Virus record (IMG/VR): IMGVR_UViG_3300031576_000163
Span: 1-39,034 of that record
Direction: 5' to 3' (one strand)
From: a virus
DNA: 39,034 nt
Below, piece by piece: positions 24,137 through 30,918 of the stretch. Position 1 is the stretch's first letter. Each line of letters opens with the position of its first letter. The notes below the pieces were generated by a model. The model was not told the DNA's origin and did no database searches. It saw only the letters and a program-made list of their open reading frames with translations. Position numbers and translations under genes: made by a program.

Positions 24137-24368
24137 TTTCTTTCTTCTTCTTATTCTCATATGGAATCGCTACTCTTCTATAAAATTCTAATTTAGTTCC
24201 TTCTAATACCCCCAATATATCATTTATTTTTTGATAAGTCAACCCAAAACCACAATATTCTTTTATCACCTTAGTAAAATAATAATTAAGTTCTCCTACA
24301 GTTCTAGGTATATTAGATGCTTTGTCCTTATCCAAATATTTTCTATCTTCTTTTTTTATATAAGGCAT
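24120..24368 (-). CDS. DUF6899-family phage protein
   Basis: 82 residues that match the very recognisable phage family with start MPYIKKEDR, central GELNYYFTKVI and LTYQKINDILGVLEGTKLEF, and end YRRVAIPYENKKKKENGDVY. The family is common in tailed phages and metagenomes near nucleotide-metabolism and DUF5664-type genes; its function is unknown. The start is ATG 4 nt after the upstream gene's region. The full expected length is present. Confidence 0.85.
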   Translation of the reverse strand: MPYIKKEDRKYLDKDKASNIPRTVGELNYYFTKVIKEYCGFGLTYQKINDILGVLEGTKLEFYRRVAIPYENKKKKENGDVY

Positions 24369-24369
24369 A

Positions 24370-24594
24370 TTAGATAACTTCTATTAATTTCTTTAATTCA
24401 AATAAATCATGACTAGTAAATATTCGTTCTTCATTAACAAACCGAATTTCTGTTTTTATATCATCAAACTTTTGAATCCATCCTTCTTGAACAACTTTTC
24501 CTATAAGACAAATATTGTCCGGATTTATTAATACCTCCTCTTTCCAAAAAGAAGCATAAGTTTTATTTAATTTCGTTACTTTAATTAATTTCAT
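24370..24594 (-). CDS. FlbD-like small protein
   Basis: 74 residues. The MKLIKVTKLN start, an EVLINPDNICLIGKVV strand, and the ending IFTSHDLFELKKLIEVI match the plan of short FlbD-like phage proteins, like the gene at 21405. Ends 1 nt before the DUF6899 ATG. Function unknown. Confidence 0.6.
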   Translation of the reverse strand: MKLIKVTKLNKTYASFWKEEVLINPDNICLIGKVVQEGWIQKFDDIKTEIRFVNEERIFTSHDLFELKKLIEVI

Positions 24595-24806
24595 TTAAAC
24601 TTAAACTTTCTATAAAATCCATTTTCAGCTTGCCACCTACCTGTTTCTATTCCTATAATAGTTTCTAAAGATAATTCTTTTTTATTTTCATCGTATCTAT
24701 CTTCTATTTCTTCCCATTTATTACATAGCATTCTATATTCAGCTAGTTCAGCCCATATACTAAACCATCCTGTTTTTCTATAGATAAAAGACCAAAATTT
24801 TAACAT
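24591..24806 (-). CDS. Hypothetical small protein
   Basis: 71 residues, aromatic-rich, starting MLKFWSFIYRKTGWFSIWAELAEYRML with a central acidic helix and a C-terminal WQAENGFYRKF. No membrane segment certain, though the N-terminus is amphipathic. Overlaps both neighbours by 4-7 nt. No family recognised. Confidence 0.6.
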   Translation of the reverse strand: MLKFWSFIYRKTGWFSIWAELAEYRMLCNKWEEIEDRYDENKKELSLETIIGIETGRWQAENGFYRKFKFK

Positions 24807-25129
24807 TTATTATTCTTTATTTCCTTTATCCACCTGTCATCTAAATCAGCATGGCGATATGCATAATCAAGTAGAAATAATATATTACATGCTGCATGAG
24901 CAAGATGATGTATATTAGATTCCTCATCTACATCTTCTCCATTATTCCATTTCATTATATGTCTTAATGTAGCTGATGTAAGTCGAGACCATTTCATTCC
25001 TTTCATCCAATTAAATCTACCATATTTTTTAGCACCAAATTCTAATACTTTCGCCACTTCAATTAAAGGAAATGCCGGCAATAAATCCATAGCTGGTTTA
25101 TTTTCATCATACTTAATTCCTTCAATCAT
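24800..25129 (-). CDS. dATP/dGTP diphosphohydrolase-like protein (DUF5664)
   Basis: 109 residues from the ATG at 25129 (ATGA overlap with the upstream gene). It follows the DUF5664 pattern: GIKYDENKPAMDLLPAFPL, VLEFGAKKYGRFNWMKGMKW, TLRHIMKWNNGEDVDEES and HHLAHAACNILFLLDYA. This domain occurs in phage dATP/dGTP-hydrolysing enzymes. It is expected to act on the purine dNTP pool, a feature of some modified-DNA phages. No adenylosuccinate-synthetase-like (PurZ) or other base-Z gene is visible in the window, so a Z genome is not supported here. Confidence 0.8.
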   Translation of the reverse strand: MIEGIKYDENKPAMDLLPAFPLIEVAKVLEFGAKKYGRFNWMKGMKWSRLTSATLRHIMKWNNGEDVDEESNIHHLAHAACNILFLLDYAYRHADLDDRWIKEIKNNKC

Positions 25130-25428
25130 TCTTTTGCTCCATTCATATACCAATCTTTAAACATTTGTATTTCATCTTCTTGTATTCCTATGCCTATTTT
25201 AAATGGAGGCATGTTTTTTTGTATCACTACTCTTGTATATATTTTCTTTTTATTTTTAAAAACGATTGCATATTCTAACCAATTGAGCGGATAAGTATTA
25301 TGGCACATAACACATCTCTTTTTTATAATAGGTAATAGATCTGTTTTATAAGAAGGCGATTGTCCTATTTTATAATCAAGAGGATAACAAGAAGAAAATA
25401 AACTAAGTATAATCAATCTTATCAACAT
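25126..25428 (-). CDS. c-type cytochrome-like lipoprotein
   Basis: 100 residues. The N-terminus MLIRLIILSLFSSC is a lipoprotein signal with lipid Cys14. Then DLLPIIKKRCVMCHN carries a CxxCH haem-attachment motif (Cys39, Cys42, His43), followed by QKNMPPFKIGIGIQEDEIQMFKDW, where Met73 in MPP is a likely second haem ligand and the EDEI...DW helix matches the C-terminal helix of small cytochrome c domains of the kind attached to bacterial lipoproteins. It would be anchored to the inner or outer membrane, in the periplasm, and could carry one haem. Coupled downstream by ATGA to the diphosphohydrolase-like gene. A phage-borne cytochrome is unusual. Confidence 0.8.
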   Translation of the reverse strand: MLIRLIILSLFSSCYPLDYKIGQSPSYKTDLLPIIKKRCVMCHNTYPLNWLEYAIVFKNKKKIYTRVVIQKNMPPFKIGIGIQEDEIQMFKDWYMNGAKE

Positions 25429-25431
25429 ATA

Positions 25432-25647
25432 TTATTTTTTCTTTTTAAAACTTCCCGCTCCAATTTTAACTGCACTCTCTCCTCTTATCCAGTTTATTTT
25501 ATATCCGCCAATAGAAGAAGGCAATCGTTCAGACTTATCTCCACCGCAATTAGGACATATTAATTCTTTATCAGAAGGAGACACTAAAGATTCAAAAACT
25601 TGTTTACAAGATTCAGATAGGCATACAAAATCATAAATAGGACTCAT
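25432..25647 (-). CDS. FmdB-family zinc-ribbon protein
   Basis: 71 residues. The start SPIYDFVCLSESCKQVFESLVS and the middle LICPNCGGDKSERLPSS follow the FmdB zinc-ribbon pattern: two Cys pairs (C-x4-C and C-x2-C) with the characteristic ERLPS. Proteins of this family are small putative regulatory or nucleic-acid-binding ribbons. The tail ends in GSFKKKK. It sits just before the cytochrome gene in the cassette that starts at 25910. Confidence 0.8.
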   Translation of the reverse strand: MSPIYDFVCLSESCKQVFESLVSPSDKELICPNCGGDKSERLPSSIGGYKINWIRGESAVKIGAGSFKKKK

Positions 25648-25910
25648 ATAGGTTTACTTTCTAGATAGTCTTGAATTCTTTTAAAATCAAGAACAAATGG
25701 AATAAAGCTTTTATTACCCATATGAGCTTGTAATTGCAAAAAATTAAATCCTACTAATTTATGTGTTTTTATTGATTTAAAATAAAAAATTTTATTTTCT
25801 ATATCCTGTCCTTGATATTTATATAATTCATATTTAGGAACAAAAAAATAACGCCAAAAAGACCAATATCTTACACCCCATAAAGAGTCTTCAGCTTTAA
25901 TTACTGCCAT
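25644..25910 (-). CDS. Hypothetical protein, first gene of the promoter cassette
   Basis: 88 residues, rich in aromatic residues (LWGVRYWSFWRYFFVPKYELY), mixed charge, no signal peptide. Strong GGAG site 7 nt before the ATG. It is the first gene downstream of the -35/-10 promoter at 25929-25957 and ends in a 4-nt overlap with the FmdB gene. No family recognised. Confidence 0.65.
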   Translation of the reverse strand: MAVIKAEDSLWGVRYWSFWRYFFVPKYELYKYQGQDIENKIFYFKSIKTHKLVGFNFLQLQAHMGNKSFIPFVLDFKRIQDYLESKPI

Positions 25911-25928
25911 TTATTTACTCCAATTTTT

Positions 25929-25957
25929 AATGTAACATTCCTCTATAATATTGTCAA
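25929..25957 (-). promoter_or_regulatory. Strong sigma70-type promoter
   Basis: On the minus strand: TTGACA (25957-25952) matches the -35 consensus exactly, 17 nt spacer, then TACATT (25934-25929), 4 of 6 of the -10 consensus. The start of transcription would be about 25922, giving a leader of about 10 nt that carries the GGAG site. It drives the cassette 25910 leftwards (at least to the DUF5664 and nuclease genes). Confidence 0.7.
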
Positions 25958-25981
25958 TTTAGTTATTAAAGGCTATCTATA

Positions 25982-26010
25982 TATAGACTTTAGATAACAA
26001 TAAGTCTATA
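25982..26010. repeat. 9-bp inverted repeat between polymerase stop and promoter
   Basis: TATAGACTT (25982-25990) and AAGTCTATA (26002-26010), separated by 11 nt. It lies just after the polymerase gene's stop and upstream of the promoter. It could be a weak terminator/stem-loop or an operator; no T-run follows on the minus strand. Confidence 0.5.
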
Positions 26011-26022
26011 CATATGATGCCT

Positions 26023-27939
26023 TTATTTACTCCAATTAGTACTCGCTTTTCCTTCTACTTTTAATGCAATAGCCCCTTGCGGTGTTATCAATTTAAAATC
26101 AGTCATTTGTTCTTTAATAATTTCAATTGCTTCTCTTTCTTTTTCTTCTGGAATCTCTACTACTAATTCATCATGAACTAATAATAAAACATTACCTTTT
26201 ATATTTCGGTCTTTAAATTCTTTTGTTATTTTATAAGCAGAATCTAATACAAGATCGGAAGCAGAAGATTGGATTAAAGTATTAAAACCTTTCATATAAA
26301 TTTCTTCTTTATTATAAAAATAAATCGGCCTTCCTAATAAATTAGTTACTGATTTATATAAAAATATTTCATCTAATTTTCTTTTATAATTAAATACTTG
26401 TTGATATTCTTTTTTAAATAATTCGTGCTTTTCTTTACAATTAGCAAATGACCACATAAAGCCATGTTTTTGAGCCGATTGTTTTATACGTCTTATTCCG
26501 GCTCCGTAAAATAAAGCTAACCCTATTTCTTTAGCTAATTTTCTTTCTCTTGGATAAAGATCTTTTATTTTATTTAGAGGCTCTTTTAAATTAAAAAATA
26601 TCTTTGTATTATAAGTGTGAAAATTTATATTATCCTTTATAAGCATAAATAATATAGGATCATTAGTAAAATAAGCAATAATTATAGGCTCAATAGATTC
26701 CATATCAAAAGCTGCTAATTTATATCCTATTTTAGAAATAAATAATTTATGAAGATTAGCGGGCACTTGCTGTAGATTAGGATAAGAAGAAGAAAGTCTA
26801 CCTGTTCTAGTACCAGTAGGATTGAAAGAACAATGTATAATACCTTCTACTTGTAAGTCTAGATAACTAGGAAAAAAAGATGTGCATAACTTTTTATTTT
26901 TTCTATATTCTAGAAATAATTTTATATCCTCTTTATTATAAGAAGCCAATTTCTCTAATACTTCTCGTCCTGTACTTTCCTTTCCTAAAAATCCTTTTAT
27001 ATTTAATTTAAAGTAATCTTTTAGTAACCAATTTAATTGTGTTGATGAATCTAGATTAAAATCTTTTATTTTACTTTTTGCTTTATCTTCTAATTTTTTA
27101 TATCTTTCAACCGTTTTATTTTTATCTTTCGCTTTTTCTATTCTTATTTGTTTTTTTTGTTCATATTTAGTCTCTATTTCTTTTAGTTTAATATCCTTAT
27201 AAGTTTTATAGGCTTCTTTCCATAAAGTATCTATCTGAGTTTTTAAACCTATAGTTATATCTTTTGTATTTGTACGCTCTTTTATTAATTCTTTTAAATC
27301 AATTTTTATTCCTTTTATTTCGGAAGATAAAAGAACTTTTGCCCATTCAATAAGTTTTGTAAAATAAAATTTATATCCATTTTCTTTTTGTAATTTAGAA
27401 TAAAATAATTCATATAATTTATATGTGTATTCACAATCTTTTAAAACATATTCTTCATTATTATGATTAGTAGGATCTTCCCAAAAAGGATCTATTTTAA
27501 GAAAAAAAGGAGCTAATATTTTTAAAGAGTGATTACCTGTTTTTCTATGATTATAGCCTTTTGGTAATAATTTATTTTTTTCTATTCTTTTTAGTTCATA
27601 ATTAATTGAATAATCTTCTGGAATTTTTTCTATAAGAACATGTGCCATTATTTGTGTATCATGCGACCAATAATTTATTAAGTCTAAACCATGAACATAT
27701 AAAGTATGGAGATCAAATTTTAAATTATGGCCTATTAATTCTATGCTTTTAAAAGTATTAAGAAAATACTTTAAGTCATCAACTTTAGTAAATGTAGCAG
27801 TTTTATATTCATTATTTTCCTTATAGTATACTCCAATAATTGTTATTTTATTTCTATAAGGATCCAATGGATGTTTACAATGTTTATCTTCACATGTATC
27901 CATGTTACATTCAGTTTCAACATCTAAACTAATTAGCAT
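26023..27939 (-). CDS. Family A DNA polymerase with 3'-5' exonuclease
   Basis: 638 residues. N-terminal DnaQ-type exonuclease: LISLDVETE (Asp6, Glu8), IGHNLKFDLHTL (Asp76), YVLKDCEYTYKLY (Asp168). Polymerase motifs: PTGTRTGRLSS (about 374-384); motif A AFDMESIEP (Asp412); motif B RKLAKEIGLALFYGAG with Arg466, Lys470, Leu474 and Tyr478; motif C LVHDELV (His589, Asp590, Glu591). Leu474 aligns with E. coli Pol I Phe762, a position where Leu is reported in many temperate or slow phages. There is no 5' nuclease domain. A long charged helical insertion is at about 240-300. It copies the phage DNA, presumably with the Prim-Pol/helicase at 32140. Start overlaps the next upstream gene by one base. Confidence 0.9.
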   Translation of the reverse strand: MLISLDVETECNMDTCEDKHCKHPLDPYRNKITIIGVYYKENNEYKTATFTKVDDLKYFLNTFKSIELIGHNLKFDLHTLYVHGLDLINYWSHDTQIMAHVLIEKIPEDYSINYELKRIEKNKLLPKGYNHRKTGNHSLKILAPFFLKIDPFWEDPTNHNNEEYVLKDCEYTYKLYELFYSKLQKENGYKFYFTKLIEWAKVLLSSEIKGIKIDLKELIKERTNTKDITIGLKTQIDTLWKEAYKTYKDIKLKEIETKYEQKKQIRIEKAKDKNKTVERYKKLEDKAKSKIKDFNLDSSTQLNWLLKDYFKLNIKGFLGKESTGREVLEKLASYNKEDIKLFLEYRKNKKLCTSFFPSYLDLQVEGIIHCSFNPTGTRTGRLSSSYPNLQQVPANLHKLFISKIGYKLAAFDMESIEPIIIAYFTNDPILFMLIKDNINFHTYNTKIFFNLKEPLNKIKDLYPRERKLAKEIGLALFYGAGIRRIKQSAQKHGFMWSFANCKEKHELFKKEYQQVFNYKRKLDEIFLYKSVTNLLGRPIYFYNKEEIYMKGFNTLIQSSASDLVLDSAYKITKEFKDRNIKGNVLLLVHDELVVEIPEEKEREAIEIIKEQMTDFKLITPQGAIALKVEGKASTNWSK

Positions 27940-28166
27940 TAATTATAATCCTTGGGTGTTTTATTTGGATAGGCCGTTTTATCTATAATATTAGTTAATA
28001 TTTTAATTGTTTCTTTTTCTTGTTTCTTTGTTATCATATATGATAATAGCTGAGAAGCCAGATATAGTGACAATAAATAAAATGTTAATGCTGAATCTAC
28101 TTTATTTAATATTTTAATAAATATTATTAAATATGTAAATTGTAATAATAGTTTTATAACTATCAT
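27939..28166 (-). CDS. Small membrane protein
   Basis: 75 residues with two probable membrane helices (IVIKLLLQFTYLIIFIKIL about 2-20; TFYLLSLYLASQLLSYMI about 28-45) and a basic soluble tail (KKQEKETIKI...NKTPKDYN). It overlaps both neighbours by 1-4 nt. It might be a holin-like or replication-membrane anchor; position before the polymerase favours no particular role. Confidence 0.6.
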   Translation of the reverse strand: MIVIKLLLQFTYLIIFIKILNKVDSALTFYLLSLYLASQLLSYMITKKQEKETIKILTNIIDKTAYPNKTPKDYN

Positions 28167-28570
28167 TTTGTATACTCTTTATATGTTTTATTTTTTGATT
28201 TATAATCTTCTGGTAACTCTTTAAGAAAGATTATTGTTTTTTCCCATTCTGATTTAGTTAACGAAAAAACTTGTTGACGATTATCCTTTATTATTTCTAC
28301 ATCAATATAATTAGGTAAAGACCAGTCATATCTATAGTATAAAAGAGTTCCTTTATTTATTTTTCTATCCCCCGTACCATAATATTTTATATAAGGGGCG
28401 GCCACTAGCATCCCTAGCATTGTAAAATCTTGATCAACAATATATTCTTTTATTTCTCTATTTTTAAGATGGAATAGATTATCTAGCCAATCTTTTAAAC
28501 TTGACCCATTTGGTTTATATTTTGTTAAAGGTTTTAAAAACCATTCAACAATTTTATCTCTAACATCCAT
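28163..28570 (-). CDS. Hypothetical protein
   Basis: 135 residues from the ATG at 28570, chosen because GGAG is 6 nt upstream and it overlaps the M15 gene's TGA; an in-frame ATG at 28582 is a poorer choice. The protein is mixed alpha/beta, with WFLKPLTKYKPNGSSLKDWL early, IKYYGTGDRKINKGTLLYYR in the middle, and a helix EWEKTIIFLKELPEDY near the end. No family recognised. Confidence 0.65.
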   Translation of the reverse strand: MDVRDKIVEWFLKPLTKYKPNGSSLKDWLDNLFHLKNREIKEYIVDQDFTMLGMLVAAPYIKYYGTGDRKINKGTLLYYRYDWSLPNYIDVEIIKDNRQQVFSLTKSEWEKTIIFLKELPEDYKSKNKTYKEYTK

Positions 28571-28995
28571 CAATAACTCCATCTTCTTATTTTGTCATCT
28601 CTTGTATCTAGATGTAAAAAGCTCTTAGCTATTCCAATTGATTTAAAATAGCATTCACAAATAAGCATTAATTTATCCATATCTCGACATGTAACGTCTA
28701 CAGCATTCCCTAAAAGATGCTGAGAATTAGGCGATGTTTTATACCCAAGTGTTTGTAAATATAATTGATACTCGGCTGTTCTATAAGCACTTGTAATAGA
28801 CAAGGGCATCTTTAAGGCATTTCTTACATTTTGAAGGCGTTGCACTAAGTCTTGGCTTATACATTGAAGATCACCGCTCTTACTCCCAGCACATTCAAAT
28901 TCTGTTGTAACAAAATGAGATGATAGCTGTAGTATAGTTCCCTTTTGCCATTTATAATAACCTTTTGATAATAATACTTTATCTGGATAGGTCAT
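28570..28995 (-). CDS. M15-family peptidase (endolysin-like)
   Basis: 141 residues. Zinc and catalytic motifs of Peptidase_M15_3 are visible: SAYRTAEYQ (Arg72), SQHLLGNAVDV with His93 and Asp100, and FLHLDTR with His128 and Asp130. It would cut peptidoglycan cross-links or D-Ala-containing peptides. There is no signal peptide or wall-binding domain, so release would depend on a holin, possibly the 44-residue protein at 17841. Its ATG is preceded by GAGGA. Confidence 0.85.
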   Translation of the reverse strand: MTYPDKVLLSKGYYKWQKGTILQLSSHFVTTEFECAGSKSGDLQCISQDLVQRLQNVRNALKMPLSITSAYRTAEYQLYLQTLGYKTSPNSQHLLGNAVDVTCRDMDKLMLICECYFKSIGIAKSFLHLDTRDDKIRRWSY

Positions 28996-29224
28996 ATTTC
29001 CTCACTTTAGTTTTTTCTTTTAAATAAATAATATAATATCCGCAATAAATACAAATATCTTGATAAGCTAATGTGGGCACTAAAGGGGGGCTATTTTTTT
29101 CATCATAAATGCTTCCGAATATATATTGTGTTTTTCTAAAGGACAGCCCTGTATAAACAGAATAAGATTTTAAACAGCTACAAGCGGGGTACGGGGGGAC
29201 TAAGATCTTTTTCCTTTTCCTCAC
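28979..29224 (-). CDS. Hypothetical protein with Cys pairs (GTG start)
   Basis: 81 residues beginning at a GTG, 7 nt after AAGGA, which is the best start. Cysteines: CSC near 15, and CIYCG near 57; a structural zinc is possible. The C-terminal part (YYIIYLKEKTKVRKYDLSR) is amphipathic and basic. It is coupled to both neighbours by overlaps of 17-47 nt. Function unknown. Confidence 0.55.
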   Translation of the reverse strand: MRKRKKILVPPYPACSCLKSYSVYTGLSFRKTQYIFGSIYDEKNSPPLVPTLAYQDICIYCGYYIIYLKEKTKVRKYDLSR

Positions 29225-29357
29225 TGTTTGTTCCTTTTTCTAAAGCAGCTAGTTTATTCTCTAACTGCCCCACTTTCATTCTAAGGAACATTAGTCCATA
29301 AATCAAGTCATTTTTACTAAATTGTTTTAATCGCTTCTTTTCTTCTTTAAAATTCAT
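29178..29357 (-). CDS. Small coiled-coil protein
   Basis: 59 residues with a helical, charged middle (KRLKQFSKNDLIYGLMFLRMKVGQLENKLAALEKG cut here into heptads) and a Pro-rich end (DLSPPVPRL). ATGA overlap with the upstream barrel-like gene and a 47-nt overlap with the next gene. Below common length cut-offs but well placed. Function unknown. Confidence 0.6.
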   Translation of the reverse strand: MNFKEEKKRLKQFSKNDLIYGLMFLRMKVGQLENKLAALEKGTNSEEKEKDLSPPVPRL

Positions 29358-29797
29358 TGTTGACTCTTATATATAATAAATCTTATTCCTACGCTATCTT
29401 GTACAGGAAATGATGTAGAGGTCCATTTGGTGTCCATTAAGTGCTGAGAAAAATGGGCATATTCTATCTCAATTTGTCTTGTTAAAGCCGCCCCTAAAGA
29501 AAAAGCCCAGCTAATAGCTCTAAACTGGCCGTCATGTACATAATTATCCTCGTCTGTATAAGCACTTATATTATTTCTCCAATAAAAGGTGTTGTCTATA
29601 AGTCCAAAATCAATCCCTAATATAAGTTCTTTATCTAAGGTTTTACCCGGCACATGATTTATAACTAAATTACGAGATCCATCAAAATAATGTTTATAAC
29701 TAAGATCTACTTTAGATAGAGATATCAAACTAAAAGCCTGAGCAGGATAGGCTAGAAATAAACATAGGCCTATACAAAGTTTATGGATAGAATTCAT
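29354..29797 (-). CDS. Secreted outer-membrane barrel-like protein (PagL-like motif)
   Basis: 147 residues from the ATG at 29797. A signal peptide is evident (MNSIHKLCIGLCLFLAYPAQA). The mature part has alternating beta strands (SKVDLSYKHYFDGSRNLVIN, ELILGIDFGLIDNTFYW, ALTRQIEIEYAHFSQHLMD, DSVGIRFIIY) ending in an aromatic residue pattern, like small outer-membrane barrels. The H-x-S in YAHFSQH resembles the catalytic His-Ser of lipid A deacylase PagL. It may alter the lipopolysaccharide of the infected cell. The similarity is short and the assignment tentative. Confidence 0.55.
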   Translation of the reverse strand: MNSIHKLCIGLCLFLAYPAQAFSLISLSKVDLSYKHYFDGSRNLVINHVPGKTLDKELILGIDFGLIDNTFYWRNNISAYTDEDNYVHDGQFRAISWAFSLGAALTRQIEIEYAHFSQHLMDTKWTSTSFPVQDSVGIRFIIYKSQQ

Positions 29798-30065
29798 CTT
29801 CAATCTTTTTAGCACATCCCTTAAATTCTGGTGTGTGCATAAGTTTACAATAAGAACAATAAAAATGCAAAGAACAACTATATAAACTATCTGATTGTTT
29901 TAACAAATCTTCAAAAGCTCTTTCTAATTCGCCCATTTCAAAACTATTTAATTCTTGAGGCTGTATTTCTTCTTTACATGGGGAACAATACCAATAAGCA
30001 TGTGTGACGCCTATGGCTTCCCATTCAACAAATCGGCCTTCTTTGTTACATTTATTACAAATCAT
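29781..30065 (-). CDS. Zinc-ribbon-like protein
   Basis: 94 residues. Cysteine pairs: CNKC near 3-6, CSPC near 27-30, and a second set at CSYC near 70 with a nearby CAKK, enough for one or two zinc ribbons. Acidic middle (ELNSFEMGELERAFEDLL). No known family. Overlaps both neighbours. Confidence 0.6.
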   Translation of the reverse strand: MICNKCNKEGRFVEWEAIGVTHAYWYCSPCKEEIQPQELNSFEMGELERAFEDLLKQSDSLYSCSLHFYCSYCKLMHTPEFKGCAKKIEDEFYP

Positions 30066-30309
30066 AATAGGTCCTATCTGGAGTGTCGAGCTTAGTACGG
30101 GGGCCGCAAGTGACTAGATAATTGTTAGGAGCCATTTTAGCGAATTCTTGTACACAAGGCATATCTGGATACATCACTTCGCATTTTTTCTTGCCTTCCC
30201 CTAAATTAACAATATCTTGCTGCACCCAAGGCATTTGGCTATTGTTTACCATTTTTGTTTGTGGGCATCCAATAGAAGCAGCTACTAAATAGCTAATCAG
30301 AAGATTCAT
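30055..30309 (-). CDS. Small lipoprotein
   Basis: 84 residues with the lipobox signal MNLLISYLVAASIGC (Cys15). The mature part contains a Cys-rich block (KKKCEVMYPDMPCVQEF, NYLVTCGP), similar in layout to small phage lipoproteins with a CVxEF...xxCG pattern. It would sit on the periplasmic face. Overlaps the flanking genes by 11-17 nt. Confidence 0.65.
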   Translation of the reverse strand: MNLLISYLVAASIGCPQTKMVNNSQMPWVQQDIVNLGEGKKKCEVMYPDMPCVQEFAKMAPNNYLVTCGPRTKLDTPDRTYYDL

Positions 30310-30460
30310 CCTTGTCTCCTTTTGACATTTTCTTACTAAATTCCGCCAATTCTTCTTCTAGTCTACGCTTCTCTTCCTTTTCTGAAAAAGTGAGCCCTGA
30401 TGTAGATTCTTTGAAAGATAGGGCCACTAGTCTCGCTTTTATTGGATTTATATTAGCCAT
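30293..30460 (-). CDS. Small charged helical protein
   Basis: 55 residues from the ATG at 30460. Acidic/basic mixed helix (MANINPIKARLVALSFKE, EEKRRLEEELAEFSKKM, GDKDESSD). A longer upstream start in the same frame lies within the DUF6496-like gene and is less likely. Overlaps its neighbours by 8-17 nt. Function unknown. Confidence 0.6.
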   Translation of the reverse strand: MANINPIKARLVALSFKESTSGLTFSEKEEKRRLEEELAEFSKKMSKGDKDESSD

Positions 30461-30611
30461 ATTTTCTATTAGCCTTTCTTTGTTCACTAAACGCAATAGC
30501 CAAAGCTTGTTTAAGCTCTGTAACTTTTCGGCCATTAGACGATTTTAATTTTCCCTCTTTAAATTCTCTCATCACTTTTTTAGCTTTAGCTTTTATTTTA
30601 GTCCCAGCCAT
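30453..30611 (-). CDS. DUF6496-like small basic protein
   Basis: 52 residues from the ATG at 30611. It has the signature of the DUF6496 phage family: KKVMREFKEGKLKSSNG then KVTELKQALAIAFSEQRKA. Very basic, so nucleic-acid binding is possible, but the family has no known function. Overlaps the membrane-protein gene upstream by 14 nt. Confidence 0.75.
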   Translation of the reverse strand: MAGTKIKAKAKKVMREFKEGKLKSSNGRKVTELKQALAIAFSEQRKANRKYG

Positions 30612-30843
30612 AACTAAATATATCATCCTCATCATCTTCTATTTTTATATCAAGTTTTTTCTCAATAGTTTTAAGCCTCTTGCTATGATAAGACATACCG
30701 GGATGCATTATACGTCTTACCGAATGCTTAAAAAAATATGGCTTAGAGGCTAGTCTTTTTTCAAGCAAATGTTTAAAAAGAATATAAGACAATGCAGTGT
30801 AGAGCGTGAATCCGAAAGCATAAGCAGCTAATTGTATAAGCAT
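30598..30843 (-). CDS. Single-span membrane protein
   Basis: 81 residues: one N-terminal membrane helix (LIQLAAYAFGFTLYTALSYILF), a basic region (KRLASKPYFFKHSVRRIM), and an acidic C-terminus (KIEDDEDDIFSYGWD). GAGGA lies 8 nt before its ATG, inside the end of the 22-residue gene. Function unknown. Confidence 0.6.
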   Translation of the reverse strand: MLIQLAAYAFGFTLYTALSYILFKHLLEKRLASKPYFFKHSVRRIMHPGMSYHSKRLKTIEKKLDIKIEDDEDDIFSYGWD

Positions 30844-30849
30844 TACTAA

Positions 30850-30918
30850 TTATTCCTCATTTGTTGCAAATAAGAGAATAACAAACAAACTAAGAACAAG
30901 CAAGACACTTTCAAGCAT
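30850..30918 (-). CDS. 22-residue transmembrane micro-protein
   Basis: MLESVLLVLSLFVILLFAT followed by NEE: a single short membrane helix. The ATG overlaps the TAA of the 54-residue gene (TAATG), and the stop is 6 nt before the next ATG. Both junctions match normal phage coupling, which argues for a real small protein, although it could be a leader. Confidence 0.5.
   Translation of the reverse strand: MLESVLLVLSLFVILLFATNEE

Larger units (their letters stand above)
25910..26037. repeat. 16-bp direct repeat flanking the promoter cassette
   Basis: The 16-mer tttatttactccaatt occurs at 25910-25925 and 26022-26037. The left copy includes the ribosome site and first base of the 88-residue gene's start; the right copy is the last codons and stop of the polymerase gene (AATTGGAGTAAATAAA on the coding strand). 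Removing one copy with the 96 nt between leaves the polymerase stop directly followed by the next gene's ATG, so the segment looks like an insertion or tandem duplication. Confidence 0.75.

Noticed and set aside
24800-25129. 2-aminoadenine (Z) genome based on the DUF5664 domain.
   Set aside because: No adenylosuccinate-synthetase-like (PurZ) gene in the window; the domain is also common in ordinary phages.
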